Made by a program: the position numbers and the translations under genes. Of a DNA stretch of 64,000 bases, positions 23,170 through 34,770 are shown piece by piece. A model generated the notes under the pieces. It saw only the letters and a list, made by a program, of their open reading frames with translations, was not told the DNA's origin and did no database searches. Location of the stretch: the NCBI GenBank assembly GCA_021234155.1, contig JAJEKV010000006.1, forward strand, positions 11,121,317 through 11,185,316, written 5' to 3'. Within the stretch, counting starts at the first letter, position 1, and the number at the start of each line of letters is the position of its first letter. This stretch comes from Isoetes taiwanensis (lineage: Eukaryota > Streptophyta > Lycopodiopsida > Isoetales > Isoetaceae).

Positions 23170-23469
23170 AGTGCCGGGACTTCGGCATGGTTGTGAGGTG
23201 TGATCGAAGGCCGGAGATGTGATCGAAGCTCAAGGTCGGAACTCCGGTGCTTCGGACATGCACAGTGCAAGCTTTTGGGCCACAGAGAAGGCAGTTAACA
23301 TGTGCCATAGCCTACAGGCTACCCCTACACCTTAGATCTTCTGACGCACAATTTAAATTTCCCTGTCAGGCGCTGCAAAGGGGGTCAAATCGCACACATG
23401 AAGTAATGATGACAAACCTAACACTCTAAGATACTGGCGATGCTAACCAACGATCCGTTATAATTTTTT
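23170..23469. other. Spacer upstream of the minus-strand accessory gene
   Basis: Contains ctaccccta- and cggagatgtgatcgaag-type short repeats near 23190-23250. No convincing gene. It could hold the promoter of the minus-strand gene. Confidence 0.35.
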
Positions 23470-25160
23470 TGTGTCCAGATAAAACACCACTATGTCCATA
23501 TAAACCCTACCAACTTGTCCAGATAAACCACCATTATTAGTCCTGATTATACTTATGTTATATATACTTATGGTATGATTATACTTATGGTATGTTGTAT
23601 TTATACTTATGGTATGTGTCCAGATAAACCAATAGTTGTATCCAGATAAACCACTAGGTTGTGTCCAGACAAACTAATGGGGTAGTCATTGGCATTGGGT
23701 ATAAATACTAATGGTATAAATACTTGGTGTATTTGTACCTATGGTATGTGATTCCAAGCCCTATCCATACATTGTCCAGATAAACCACCAAGTTGTGTCC
23801 AGATAAACCATTAGGTTGTGTCCAGATAAACCAATGAGGGTAATCATTGGCATTGGGTATAAATACTAATGGTATGAATACTTGGTGTATTGATACCCAT
23901 GGTATGTGATTCCAAGCCATACCCATACAATGTCCACACCACCAACTTGTGTCCAGATAAACCACTAACTTGTATCCAGATAAACCAATGGGGTAATCAT
24001 TGGAATTGGATGTGAATACTAATGGTATGAATACTTGGTGTATTTATACTCATGGTATGTGATTCCAAGCCCTACCCATACATTGTCCAGATAAACCACC
24101 AACTTGTGTCCAGATAAACCACTAACTTGTGTCCAGATAAACCAATGGGGTAATCATTGAAATTGGGTATAGATACTAATGGTATGAATACTTGGTGTAT
24201 TGATACCCATGGTATGTGATTCCAAGCCCTACCCATACATTGTCCAGATAAACCGCCAACTTGTGTCCAAATAAACCACTAACTTGTGTCCAGATAAACC
24301 AATGGGGTAATCATTGGAATTGGGTATAAATACTAATGATATAAATACTTGGTGTATTGATACCCTTGGCATGTGATTCCAAGCCCTACCCATACATTGT
24401 CCAGATAAACCACCAACTGGTGTCTAGATAAACCACTAGGTTGTGTCCAGATAAACCAATGGGGTAGTGATTGACATTGGGTATAAATACTCAGGGTGTA
24501 AATACTTGGTGTATTTATACCCATGGTATGTGACTCCAAGCCCCCAGATAAACCACCAACTTGTGTCCAGATAAACCACCAACTTGTGTCTAGATATTTA
24601 TGGGGTAGTCATTGGAAGTGGGTATAAATACTAATGGTATAAATACTTGGTGTATTTATACCCATGGTATGTGATTCCAAGCCCTACCCATACATTGTCC
24701 AGATAAACCATCAAGTTGTATCCAGATAAACCACTATGTTGTGTCTAGATAAACCCATGGGGTAGTCATTGGCATTGGGTATAAATACTCAATGTATAAA
24801 TATTTGGTGTATTTATACCCATGGTATGTGATTCCAAGCCCTGCCCATACATTGTCCAGATAAACCACCAAGTTGTGTCCAGATAAACCACTAGGTTGTG
24901 TCCAGATAAACCACCAACTTGTGTCCAGATAAACCACTAGGTTGTGTCCAGATAAACCACCAACTTGTGTCCAGATACTTCAGGTGATAAATACTTGGTG
25001 TATTTATACCTATGGTCCACTTGGTGTACTTGGTGTTATTCCCAATGTCCAAACATACAATGTCCACTAGCAAAACCGCTAGTTGCCAGAAAAACCACTA
25101 TCTTGTCCTGATAAACCACTTGGGTGTATTTATAGAAGGGAGTATTTATACCATTGGGGC
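23470..25160 (-). repeat. Minisatellite array B, reverse orientation
   Basis: The same composite units as array A but reverse-complemented (ttgtgtccagataaacc modules, then ccatggtatgtgattccaag and the gtataaatac pair). Read from the right end of the MULE, the motif faces inward as array A does from the left end. The array is bounded on the right by gene-like sequence at 25242. Confidence 0.95.
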
Positions 25161-25241
25161 TGCCTAACACCAACGGTACTTTTCAACGGTACTTTTACCT
25201 TCAAACTATATATACCAATAGATAAGTATTGAGAAAGAGCT

Positions 25242-25707
25242 TGGAGGAGAAGATGGTGCGCACTCGCAAGCAGAGAGAGTTTTGTGAGTCCAGTCTCAGC
25301 AACATGCACACTCTTGATGATGTTCTATTCCACTTGAACAATATTCAATATGATGTGGGGTTACAGTTCGCTGAGGAGAATAGCCTCCATCCATTCACAA
25401 GTAAGCATTCTTTTGTTTATCGTGTTCTTTATCATGTATGATTCTAGCTACAAGGTCAATGCAGAGACTGTGGAGAAGGAGGGGTTCAAACATACCGTCA
25501 GGCCTCTGAATCGGGATGCTAATAGGCCAACCCACGGATCCATGCTAGCTGACCTGAAGAATTGCATGATCCAGGCCAAGTCATTGAAGAGGTTGTTGGC
25601 AATGGACTTGTGGGAGGGCAACTACTTGCGCAGCTATTTTGAGGGAATTTATCTTTCTAGACGTTTTGATCAAAAGGGCTTGATTACTAAGCTCTTAGAG
25701 GAGTTCT
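25242..25707 (+). CDS. Unrecognised frame near the right end of the MULE
   Basis: Two adjoining plus-strand frames look like one small gene. The first begins MVRTRKQREFCESSLSNMHT and runs to a donor-like acaa|gtaagc at 25400. A 47-bp intron-like gap ends in attctag near 25446, and the second block continues YKVNAETVEKEGFKHTVRPL to GLITKLLEEF and a stop near 25707. The exact splice does not keep frame as read, so either the junction is elsewhere or the gene is broken. It is rich in Lys, Arg and Leu with no known motif. It sits in the MULE between array B and the right TIR. Confidence 0.4.
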
Positions 25708-25849
25708 AACCATACTTATGCGAGAACCTTGATCATCTGCTATGGACACAACCAACTTCAGTCCCAGATTTCACAGTCGAGAGCATCAAAGCAGAAGGCA
25801 TGTCCGCATTCATTGAAGTAAATGCAGATTAATGGACAAGGATTCGAGC

Positions 25850-26115
25850 TTTATATTCAAATAAACCATTGTTTTGGAATTGGAGTAGTTTTGAAATTGG
25901 CCTAAACGATTGTTTTGGAATTGGAGTATTGAAGTAGTTTGAAATTGGCATAAACGATGGGCTCATAAAACATTGTTTTGGAATTGGTGTATTGAAGTAG
26001 CTTTGAAATTCAAATGCAACATTGTTTTGATATTTAAATTCAAATCGGGAGGGGATTAGTTTTGAAAATCAAATAAATGGCAAGTATTGATTATTTAAAT
26101 TCAAATGGGGAGGGG
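25850..26115. repeat. Subterminal repeats of the MULE
   Basis: Several imperfect copies of cattgttttggaattggagt with intervening ttgaagtagtttgaaattgg, and two copies of atttaaattcaaat, lie just inside the right TIR. Confidence 0.7.
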
Positions 26116-26266
26116 GAGTACAACGGAACGGCGTTTTGGGGGCGGGAACGGGGCTGCTGGCAGTGGAACCGGGTGTCTTTTCTTTCGAAGCGGGACCGGG
26201 CTGGGGCTCAGGGAATTTAATGCTTGTCAAGACGTGGTACTCACGGTCTTGTGTCATCTGAGCCAT
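26069..26266 (-). CDS. Right-TIR inward-facing frame, counterpart of the transposase N-terminus
   Basis: The right TIR carries an ATG at 26266 (minus strand) followed by MAQMTQDREYHVLTSIKFPE. The left TIR frame at 7351 reads MARTDTRPEYHGLTSIKFPG. The right frame runs a further ~45 Pro/Lys-rich codons and stops. It may be the first exon of a right-side gene transcribed inward, as in two-gene Mutator elements, or simply a passive copy of the left TIR. Confidence 0.4.
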   Translation of the reverse strand: MAQMTQDREYHVLTSIKFPEPQPGPASKEKTPGSTASSPVPAPKTPFRCTPPPHLNLNNQYLPFI

Positions 26267-26445
26267 AATGATTAATGGTCTTGCCTTTCCGGATAAACCA
26301 TCAGGTCATGGATGCCCAACCGAATGGCCATTGTGGGCGCATGGATGGGCGGATGGCTATGGGATGGGGGGTGATGGGATGTCCGGAAAAACCACCGGAA
26401 ATATGTCTGAAAAAACCGTATCTTGTTGTAGATATACGGGCATCC
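26155..26445 (-). repeat. Right terminal inverted repeat of the MULE
   Basis: Reverse complement begins ggatgcccgtatatctacaa and follows the left TIR through the ccggacat words, the gatggtttatccgg word and the ATG region, then diverges near 26155. Confidence 0.9.
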
Positions 26446-26454
26446 GAACATGTG

Positions 26455-26699
26455 GCCAGGATTACCACTTTCCAGAGTAGATTTATGGTCATCCTCTTCC
26501 CACTGAACCAGTGAAATCACTTCCGGCGCAATCACTAACTAAGAGGCATTCCTTTAGGTGTTCAAATAACTTTTGCAGCTGAGCTTGACATATGACTGCA
26601 TTGGATTGAATCTGGAGATATGTACTTAATAGCTGCAAGTGGAATTGTATGGCATATACAACTTGTTAGGCTGCATTCAATGCGAAGAAGCTTTGGCTC
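26455..26699. other. Spacer right of the MULE
   Basis: No gene recognised. This is the flanking sequence into which the MULE inserted. Confidence 0.4.
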
Positions 26700-26898
26700 A
26701 GGGTGCTTTCCCATGGGCCTCCAACCTCAAGGTTTTCTTGAGGTCCAGATCAAGGCATGCAGGTTCCCGTGGGCTCCTCAACCTCAAAGACTCAAATTTT
26801 TGGCATGAATCAAAAGTAATCACCAAGCATTTCTCAACGCTCAGGTTTTTGATCTGGACCCAGATTTTCGGGTTGCCAATCCCATGGGAAAGCACCCT
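26700..26898. mobile_element. Short inverted-repeat element (MITE-like)
   Basis: About 199 bp bounded by agggtgctttcccatggg and its complement cccatgggaaagcaccct. Related copies cluster at 57574-58075. A clear target duplication was not found. Confidence 0.7.
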
Positions 26899-29177
26899 TA
26901 TCCAATTCTTATCATTGCTTTTTTATTCCTTATGTTATTTCTTGTTATCTTTCATATTGTTGTTATACTATGTGTGTATATTATATATTCATGGTCTGAA
27001 TGAATAGCAGTGTTTTCTTCACATATTTGGCAGCTTATATTTCCTTAAAGTTCGGCTATTTAATTCAAACTCACTTGAAGCAATTATGATTGCATGGTTG
27101 ATTTGTTTTAAGTTGGTCCTTTACATCTTGATGAGGAATCCATTACTCACTTGAATAGATAACATCTTGCATTTGGTTGGTGCTTTGATAGTTCAGCTAA
27201 GTGAACCATATAAAACTAACTTTTTGGACCAAATACATAAAATGTTTCCATATTGCAGGGCTTCTTTTACTATTCAATGTCCTTGGAAATTCACTATCTA
27301 TCTCTTTGAAAATGAAGGAGAGGATAAGCATGTATCATGCTTTAATGTTCTTGAGAAGACTAATAAAGTATGTCCAAAAATGGAATATCGTTGAGGCTTG
27401 TTTTCATAGAAAAGGTTGGAAAAATAATCGGTTTAGTGTGTCCAATTATTCATTATTATATTATTTTCTTGTGCGACCTAGAATTGGCCACAGATTCTAC
27501 TACAAACTTCAAAATGCTTTAATCATTCATTATTATATCATTTACCCTTAACCTAGAATTGGCCAAAGAATCCACTTACATAATATGCCTTACGAGAAAC
27601 CTCTTCAAGGGTTCTACATAGTTAGTTTTATATAGCATAAGCATCCTTAGTATGGCCCATAATATGGTGTCACTATGCAATAGACCTGTTTTTGTAGGCA
27701 TAATGATAGTTATTTTACATGGTATAGACAAACGTGAAGGCTAGAGCTTGTCTTAGCATGACTTGGAGCTAAACTTGGGCTCCCAAGGGATTCAACTTTG
27801 GATATGGCATCTGCATTTCTAGGGTTAGGCAAAAACCCCTTACCATACGCATAAAAATGCAAAACTAATACAAGGGAGCCCTACAAAGCTAGGTACAAGG
27901 AAAAAGGTTATATATATGAAATTTTGCATGGAAAAAGGTTATCTATGAAATTTGTAGACTGCAGTTCTCAAAACGTAAAAGCCGGACAGCATTCAGCTGT
28001 ATGAGCCAATCCATGTTTGAGACGTGGCAAAGGTTCATTTTGTGAATGTCGCCTGCTGCTATTGTTGCTCTACATTCTAAAATGTTGGTCTGCATTCTGA
28101 AATCTTGTTCCGATGCTACTCTGTATTCTGCAAGAAATTAATCCTAGCCATCCACCTAGCACAGATACAGCTTGCCCGACTTTCACGTTGAGTGAATGGC
28201 CCGATGGGCGGCATTCCGCCTCCGCCTCCGGCGTCCAGTTTTCCTGTGCTGGAATGCCACCCACCAGGCCATTCGCTTATACAAACTTGGCAGAGGTCAA
28301 TGTTGGCATCAACTGTAAAAGCATCTCCATGCAAACTCAAGCGAATGCTCCCAGTCCACCATCACTCAAGGAAAAAAAAACTGCAAACATCGGATCTCCA
28401 TGCCCAGCATCAAAACCTCATATAACTGTCAAATCCACCATCCCAAGACCACCCCCTCCACCCAAAAATGCCCTGAGTTTAGGGTATTTGCAAAATGCCT
28501 TTGTATTTCAAATATTTCAAAAAGCGCCAAGAAGGGCTAGTTTAGTTGTTGCTGCCAGTTGCCCGGAGAAAGCAAGACTCATCGCATCAAATTGGCTGCA
28601 TTACCAATCCAGATCACTGTTTCGGCATCATCTACCCTCTCCAACCAGTGCATCACCAATTCGAAATCATTTTGGCACGTCTTGGGCGATCAGTTATTTG
28701 CAAGAAGCCAGATCTGTTTTGCATTGGATAAGTATGCATGCATCTTATTTTGCTAAGAAAGCTTTTCCTTCGACTCTCTTTCTACATTTTATATTGATAA
28801 TCAGACTCCATTCCACTCTCTTTCTGTATTTTATTAATAATCAGGCTCCATATGAGTATGATCAGATTTCAAAAAATAATCTGCCCAATAGCCTACAGAA
28901 GTTATAACAGGAGATGTATAATCTGTATTATTTATGCGTTTGGCTGCAGTCAATCTTCTGTAAATAAACAATACACGGAAGAATGCTTCTACATTTCCAG
29001 TCCTAATAGAAAAACACAAGACCTTTATAAGACTTCTGAGTGCACTGCATATTTCTATATGGTGCATATATGTCAAATTCCAGGAACACGTTACGTCTTT
29101 TGTTCTGTAAGCTTTATACAGTAGGAAAGTGGGAGGCTTTGATATCCTCAATAATAATAAATTTAATTTATATGAAC
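26899..29177. other. Intergenic, mostly unrecognised
   Basis: No convincing gene. A long open frame at 28113-28907 is compositionally odd and was rejected. A hairpin lies at 28190-28277. The DEP1 poly(A) region should fall just below 29178. Confidence 0.4.
28190..28277. repeat. GC-rich hairpin
   Basis: gagtgaatggcccgatgggc at the left pairs with the reverse complement of the right arm (gcgaatggcctggtgggtgg) around a short loop, giving arms of about 28 bp. It may be a tiny foldback element. Confidence 0.6.
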
Positions 29178-32100
29178 CTAAATTTCAAGCAAGCTCTTTG
29201 CCGTTGGAAAGCCATGATCTGATGGCAACGGCACATTCCCTGGTCGCAATAGCAGTACAGCATTTAATCCTGTATCGCCATTTCAAAAAGATTTAAAACT
29301 TTTTCCTTCCACAGCCAAAAGCATGCACAGAAATTGAACATCAATATTACCAGCCTGTTTAGCAGCTATTGCTTCAGCCAACACATCTGTAGCAAAAGTA
29401 ATTTCTGATGGAGAATCCACGCCAACTGACAATGCAATCTCCGAATAGCTGGATGACTCCCTCTTATTTCTGCATATTAAGTTTTGTTATGCAAACCAAA
29501 TAGTCGTTTGCCTCATGTTCACGACAACGTACCCTGTTTTGGTGTCAAAGTAACCAGACAAGTAAACACGCAAGTCACCATATTTGGTATTGCCAAATAT
29601 AAGTCTTTGTGCTTCTCTACTTCCACTTGAATAGATGTAGACCTGTATTTTGCAACAGAAACATACATACATGAACCCTATGGTTGTTTCTTCTCTGTCT
29701 ATACCTATGCACTTAATCTATTGCCAAAAGCATGGAAAATATCCAGAACACTTCCATATCATGGTTGATATTTTAGAGTAAAAATACACTTGAGATCGCA
29801 GCATAGACATGTTATTATTCGGAATGAAACAATGTATAAGGTAACCTTTGTTCCCGCTGCAGTCCAACGTGAAAGTGCCTGAGGTACATCCTCAAAGACT
29901 TGCCCTTGCAGCTCACCTTTTGCATAGCCCGATCTCCATATGTGTCCCTGCGATCCAATTGCAATTGCCTTAGCACTATATTATTCTCAACGGCATGTAA
30001 GACAACATAATTTAGTTAGCAATCTCATGTAAACCTTCATAGATTACGTAAATGTTAAGAAAAATCTTGCACCTGGAGTTGCTTTAAGGCAGTAACTTTG
30101 CGATCAGCCTTGATCATGGCCACAATATTTGCCTCCAGTGCCATTATAATTGCCTCCTTTGATGACTCGTTGTCTCTTGGAACTGGCTTTGCTTCAACAA
30201 CCCCATTCTTAATGTCTTCACTGATCTGTACGATATAGGAACAGGAAGTGCAAAATTTAGTCACTGTACTATATTGTGATCTACATTAGGAAATGCAATG
30301 CAAGATAACATAGACGTATGCTCTACATCAGTGCAAAAAGACAGCAAAACTCTCTCCACCTAATCCTAGACAACCCCTCTAAGATTACTGCACTACTTAG
30401 ATTGTGCCCTACTGATGGCGAAGAAAATCTTAGATGGCACAAATCACCATCAGCAAAATGCAACAAGTTCCTCTACAATTCATATCATACACTTAGGGCC
30501 GGCTTTGGCATCATCTTACATTCATTCTAGCAACAAAGTTCTGTCTGAAGGACTAAGCCTGAGCCCCCATTTTCTTATGGTACCACCTTAAGCATCTCCA
30601 TATATAGAGTCTACTTCTAGGGCCTAATACCAGGTCCATTCTCCCACAGATGACCTATATTGCTTCCCCCATAGAATATCCCCGTAGTACTTCAACTCTT
30701 ATGTGTCCATTGCTTGCCTATAACAAGATTATGTTCTCTTGCAAAACTATAAATGTTCGGCCTTTACAATCCAGCTCCTTGGACAGTATTATCACCAGCA
30801 GGATTGACGAGGTCGTCCATTCCAACATATATCTTATGGACGAGTTTTAACTGCATTATCAACTTTATGAAGGACAAGAACGTTAATCATATCTGAATCT
30901 CCCTTTTGACCACGCCACTCAACCTTAGTAGCCGATACTCAAGCCAGTCACTATTGTCAAGAATGAAGACTCATAAGACATGATTAAACTAAAGCTCAGC
31001 CTCAGAATATATCACCACTAAATATAAGAAAATAGAAAATGTCCTGCATACCTGTTCTCGCAGAACCCTTATGTCATTCTGTGTCTCCTCTGTGTCGTAA
31101 GTCGAGGTAAGATGGCTTCGTGCATGATCATGTGCATAAGGGAACAAAACATCAGTCACAAAAGATATTGGGGTTGTGGTGCCTTCTATGTCGAGTACAA
31201 TCACGGGCTGCCATAAACATATTTCATCAAAAGCTGCCATGGAAAGTAAGGTTTGCATTTGTAGAATGCCCAACTCACAGGATAGGCATTATCGTCTCTA
31301 GTTGAAGTGCTTGTATCTGTAGTTATAATCCCATTTGCCTTCACAGCAAAGGCACTTGGATTGACAGCCCTGCTCTTCAGGTCTCTATGCATGGGATCCG
31401 CTGGGTCCAGTCCCATTTGATGCAGCCGTATTGCTGCTTCAAATAAGTAATGGTAGCATTCTGCCTAATTCAACAAAAACAAAAACGTGATCAATTTCAT
31501 AGTTATGATGGATGGCCATTATTAGAGACGATAATTATGTCACTGGTTATATTTTTGAACAATGCATAACTGGAAAACTAATGCAAGGCAGAAGACAAAT
31601 GGCATTTTTCTTAGATAGGATTGAAAGAAACAGAAAATATGGACCTGTGTCTTTGCCTGTATCCATGAGTCTCCCCAGATATAAATGCCATGGTTCCTCA
31701 CAAGTACTGCAGTGGCTTTGGGATATGCAGCAATCTGCAAAATAACAAGCTCCATCATTCTTGGCGGGAAACCAATTGAAATTGACACGAATCAAGATGA
31801 GTCTACCCAGAGGCATTTATAAGACATTTGATGCACATTCAATATCAGTATGATTCAGAGTATTATACTGGCACGAATAGTAATCTATATTTTTTTAATC
31901 ACGAGACTCTCGAATCCTTCACCAACATAAATTCAGCTGAGACGGATAAAAAGCTACTTACAGCATCTGCAAGTGTATCAGTCAACTCGTATTCACGTGC
32001 TGAATTTTCAATAATTGGTAAAACAAGCTCATCATGATATCCATGTCCTTTTATGCCTTTGATCATTTCCATGTGAGTAATCTGTAGTTGAGGCTGTAAG

Positions 32101-33426
32101 TGGAGACTGATATGGAAATCAAATTACTGTCATAATCTGCATCAACTTACACGAAACTCACTTGATCCTGGGACTATCATAGTTGCTAAGCAAGCCTCCA
32201 AACCGTGGCTATGAATAACAGCTCCAGCTTTGCGCATTGTGTATGCCTGGATAACATATCAACTCTATAGTTAAGATGCTGTGAGCTATGCTTATCCTTA
32301 GTTGTTTTCAAGATGCAGAACAGGCTAGCAACATGAATAAGCTTGTAAATTGTAAGGTGCTTTTGTTAGACATTCACTAATTGACAAAAGAGGAGGCTTG
32401 TGGTTTTTTCGAAAAACGACAATTGACAAGAGAGTATCAAGGAATATTGCCGTAATGGCTTTAATTTATGGGTGTTATAACCAGCCCAAAATGATCCATG
32501 CCTCATAAAAAAAGATATGCCACAGTCGTCACTCCACATTTATGGTTCTGCCTTCTTGTGCTGTAAAATGGGAATTGATGTAATTTGCAATAAGGCATGC
32601 CTTATCTCTCGTTTTGACATTCAAAAAGCACCTGTTTGTTTCATTCGTTACGGAGCCTAATGTTTCATTTAAGGCACATTTTTCCTAGAAGCATAAGAAT
32701 AAAGAAGCATAGCCAACAAATGACGCCAATACACTATCAGACCTTGAGAAACAAAGGAGCACACTCGCTACACTTGGGGGTCCTGTGTGGAGCAGGCTTT
32801 GAAGATGGTGAGGATAAGACTGAACCATCTGGACCTAATATATACATATCCTCTGGTACCATCCGCTCCTTTTGCACTCCTGTAAAAGATTAACTGCTTG
32901 TATCATACAAAGAGACAAATTAACAGTCTTAGTTATTGTCAACCAATCTAATCACTAAGTGATTGAATCGTTGAAATAATGGGCTAGCAAATAGAATTTG
33001 AGATTTTTTACATAGTTCATGTTGGTTTGCAGACCATTCAGAAAATTCATGAAAAAGCTAGAAATCATAAGCCAATGTGTAGTCAATGTTGATTTGCATA
33101 CATTCGGAAAAGTTCAAAAAATCCTCAGTTAATCAATTATGTTAAATCGACATACCAGAGGGCGCCATGACAATGAGTTGATCTTCTAGCGGAACGCTGG
33201 GATCATTAACCTTGAGAGTGATGCTTCCACCAGTGCCAGAAACCCAACCCAGCCCGTAGAAGTGTCTGCAGAGTTCTGCAGCTAAAGCTCGTGTTTCTTT
33301 TACAGAATCATTTTCAACATATGGTTTTATGTTTTCCATTGAGCTAAAAGGTCTGAAGCTCCGAATGGGCAAGGAGCTGCAGGTGCGCAGGGAATGAAAA
33401 TGGCAGGAGCCTAGCACAAGAGCCAT
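29178..33426 (-). CDS. DEP1: Bifunctional methylthioribulose-1-phosphate dehydratase / enolase-phosphatase E1
   Basis: Complete 12-exon gene; exons total 1632 nt (543 codons plus stop), all GT-AG. Exons: 33156-33426, 32743-32879, 32151-32246, 31962-32081, 31645-31734, 31279-31464, 31052-31207, 30073-30225, 29846-29947, 29533-29642, 29351-29469, 29178-29269. The cytosolic methionine-salvage (Yang cycle) enzyme dehydrates methylthioribulose-1-P, then enolises and dephosphorylates the product. The N-terminal half is a class II aldolase/adducin-type dehydratase with the metal-binding HSH at residues 148-150. The C-terminal half is a HAD phosphatase with [16 protein letters not shown] (nucleophile D306) and YSSGSREAQ (442-450), ending AKSLLEI. 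No stop or frameshift was seen. Residues 1-29 before MENIKPY are Ser/Arg-rich without acidic residues, so a transit peptide or a downstream start at Met30 is possible. Confidence 0.95.
30226..31051 (-). other. Longest DEP1 intron
   Basis: An 826-bp intron separates the exon holding the HAD nucleophile from the next. It contains unassigned sequence of different texture (30300-30900) that may be an old insertion. No element boundaries were found. Confidence 0.6.
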
Positions 33427-34085
33427 GCTAAAGGGCTTTGTTTTAGATGGCGAATATCCTTCTGACAGCGAAATCCTGACCGCTTGTTCATGGACATCCG
33501 TGATTTTTCGTCATCTAACTCTGGTTGAGACATATCCTATGATTCAGGGAGAAATCACACTAGCTAAACCAAAATGATAGGCATACTTTGGGCACCCGTT
33601 ATCTTGCCCCAAAAAAAAAAAAAAAAAAAATGGTTAACATCACATATTACACTATGGATTCTACCTAATTAAAGCAATTGACACGTCACAACCAGGTGGA
33701 AACGACTACCATTTGCCTTGGGGTTTCAGTGAGCCATCATCTTGACAATATGAAGCATTTTTGCACCAAAATAGGTGTCTAATTCCTTTTTTTCTCTGAT
33801 TGCTGATTTCTCGTGCATTAACTTTTACAAATAAAATTCTTCAATCACAGCCACCATATTTTCATAAATTCTAAGGAGGATAATGGAAATAATGTCTATC
33901 TTGATGATGAAGTTCGTTAATTCTCTGAATGGGCAGAAGAATCTGATGGAAGTATTATATTATCAGTTACGATGGTGGCAAGGGCTTTCTTTCTTATGCT
34001 TCAATTCACACAAGTAGTAGTAAATGATGTCTCTTACCAAAATGATTCTTTTGCACTTCGTCTAGGGGTTTTGGCTTGGTTTAAA
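33427..34085. other. DEP1 upstream region
   Basis: Should hold the DEP1 promoter; no TATA box could be assigned. An A20 run lies at 33610-33630. The rest is AT-rich. Confidence 0.35.
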
Positions 34086-34089
34086 GTAG

Positions 34090-34770
34090 TCATGACTCTA
34101 TTTGCGTAACTTGGTCCAACAAAATACTCCCGGACATTCTTGGATATACCATAGAGACTTTGGACTGGACAGGTTCTTGCACTCTTACTTGGATTCAGAT
34201 TTTACAAAAAGATTGCGAGTCTCCAAAGCAACCTTCCAATACTTATGCCACAAGTTAGGCCCATTCATGATAAGAGAAGATACTAGATTCAGAGGAACTA
34301 TACCGTTGAAATTAAAATAAATACGGGTTTGATTAGACTAGCTTCAAAACATACTTTGACAGGTAGATTGTTCTAGAATTTGCATCATGTTTCAACTATA
34401 AATTGAAGGAATTATACATCAAATGGCCACCATCAAATAAGATGAAAAGCCTTGAGACCATTCATGGTATTATCATAAGAACAATTGAAGCCATATCTCC
34501 ATCATTATTCCAAAGAAATCTGCGCAAGAATACTATAACAAATTATCTTTTAATTCAATTGATAATAATATCAAGAGATTGTCTAATATGGGATTTCGAT
34601 TGGGTGGCCTGGAAGTATACAAGACTGGACATCTCAGGCACTCATTAGCAGGGCCGCGCAATATGAATGGGTTCTTGGCTCCATATTATCTTGTTGGTGA
34701 TGCAGCATCGCCATCACAAGATTACATGTTAAGTCCTTCAAAGGACATAAGGATGACCTAGACCAGTCAG
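34090..34770 (+). pseudogene. PIF/Harbinger transposase remnant
   Basis: A broken plus-strand frame reads DSDFTKRLRVSKATFQYLCHKLGPFMIREDTRFRG in two overlapping pieces, which is the N-terminal region of the Harbinger DDE nuclease. About 400 bp later come FRDCL-type and MNGFLAPYYLVGDAAS fragments that fit the central core near the second catalytic aspartate. Multiple stops and frameshifts show that it is dead. The companion Myb-like gene and terminal repeats were not found. Confidence 0.7.

Larger units (their letters stand above)
7166..26445. mobile_element. Giant Mutator-like element (MULE), 19.3 kb
   Basis: Inverted repeats of about 285 bp at 7166-7450 and 26155-26445 bound the region. Outside them lie aaatatgtg (7157-7165) and gaacatgtg (26446-26454). 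These agree at 7 of 9 positions and both mismatches are transitions, which is a decayed 9-bp target duplication typical of the Mutator superfamily. Inside are a MULE transposase on the plus strand next to the left TIR, minisatellite array A, accessory frames, a minus-strand broken gene, minisatellite array B in reverse orientation, and a further small frame near the right end. Two later insertions are nested within it: a 1.7-kb LINE fragment and a 3.9-kb TR-GAG element. Without them the element would be about 13.7 kb, roughly half of it minisatellite. Confidence 0.88.

Noticed and set aside
28113-28907. 264-codon plus-strand open frame
   Set aside because: It crosses a GC-rich hairpin, is rich in Pro/Ser/His with no domain-like pattern, and has no splice or start context; likely chance.
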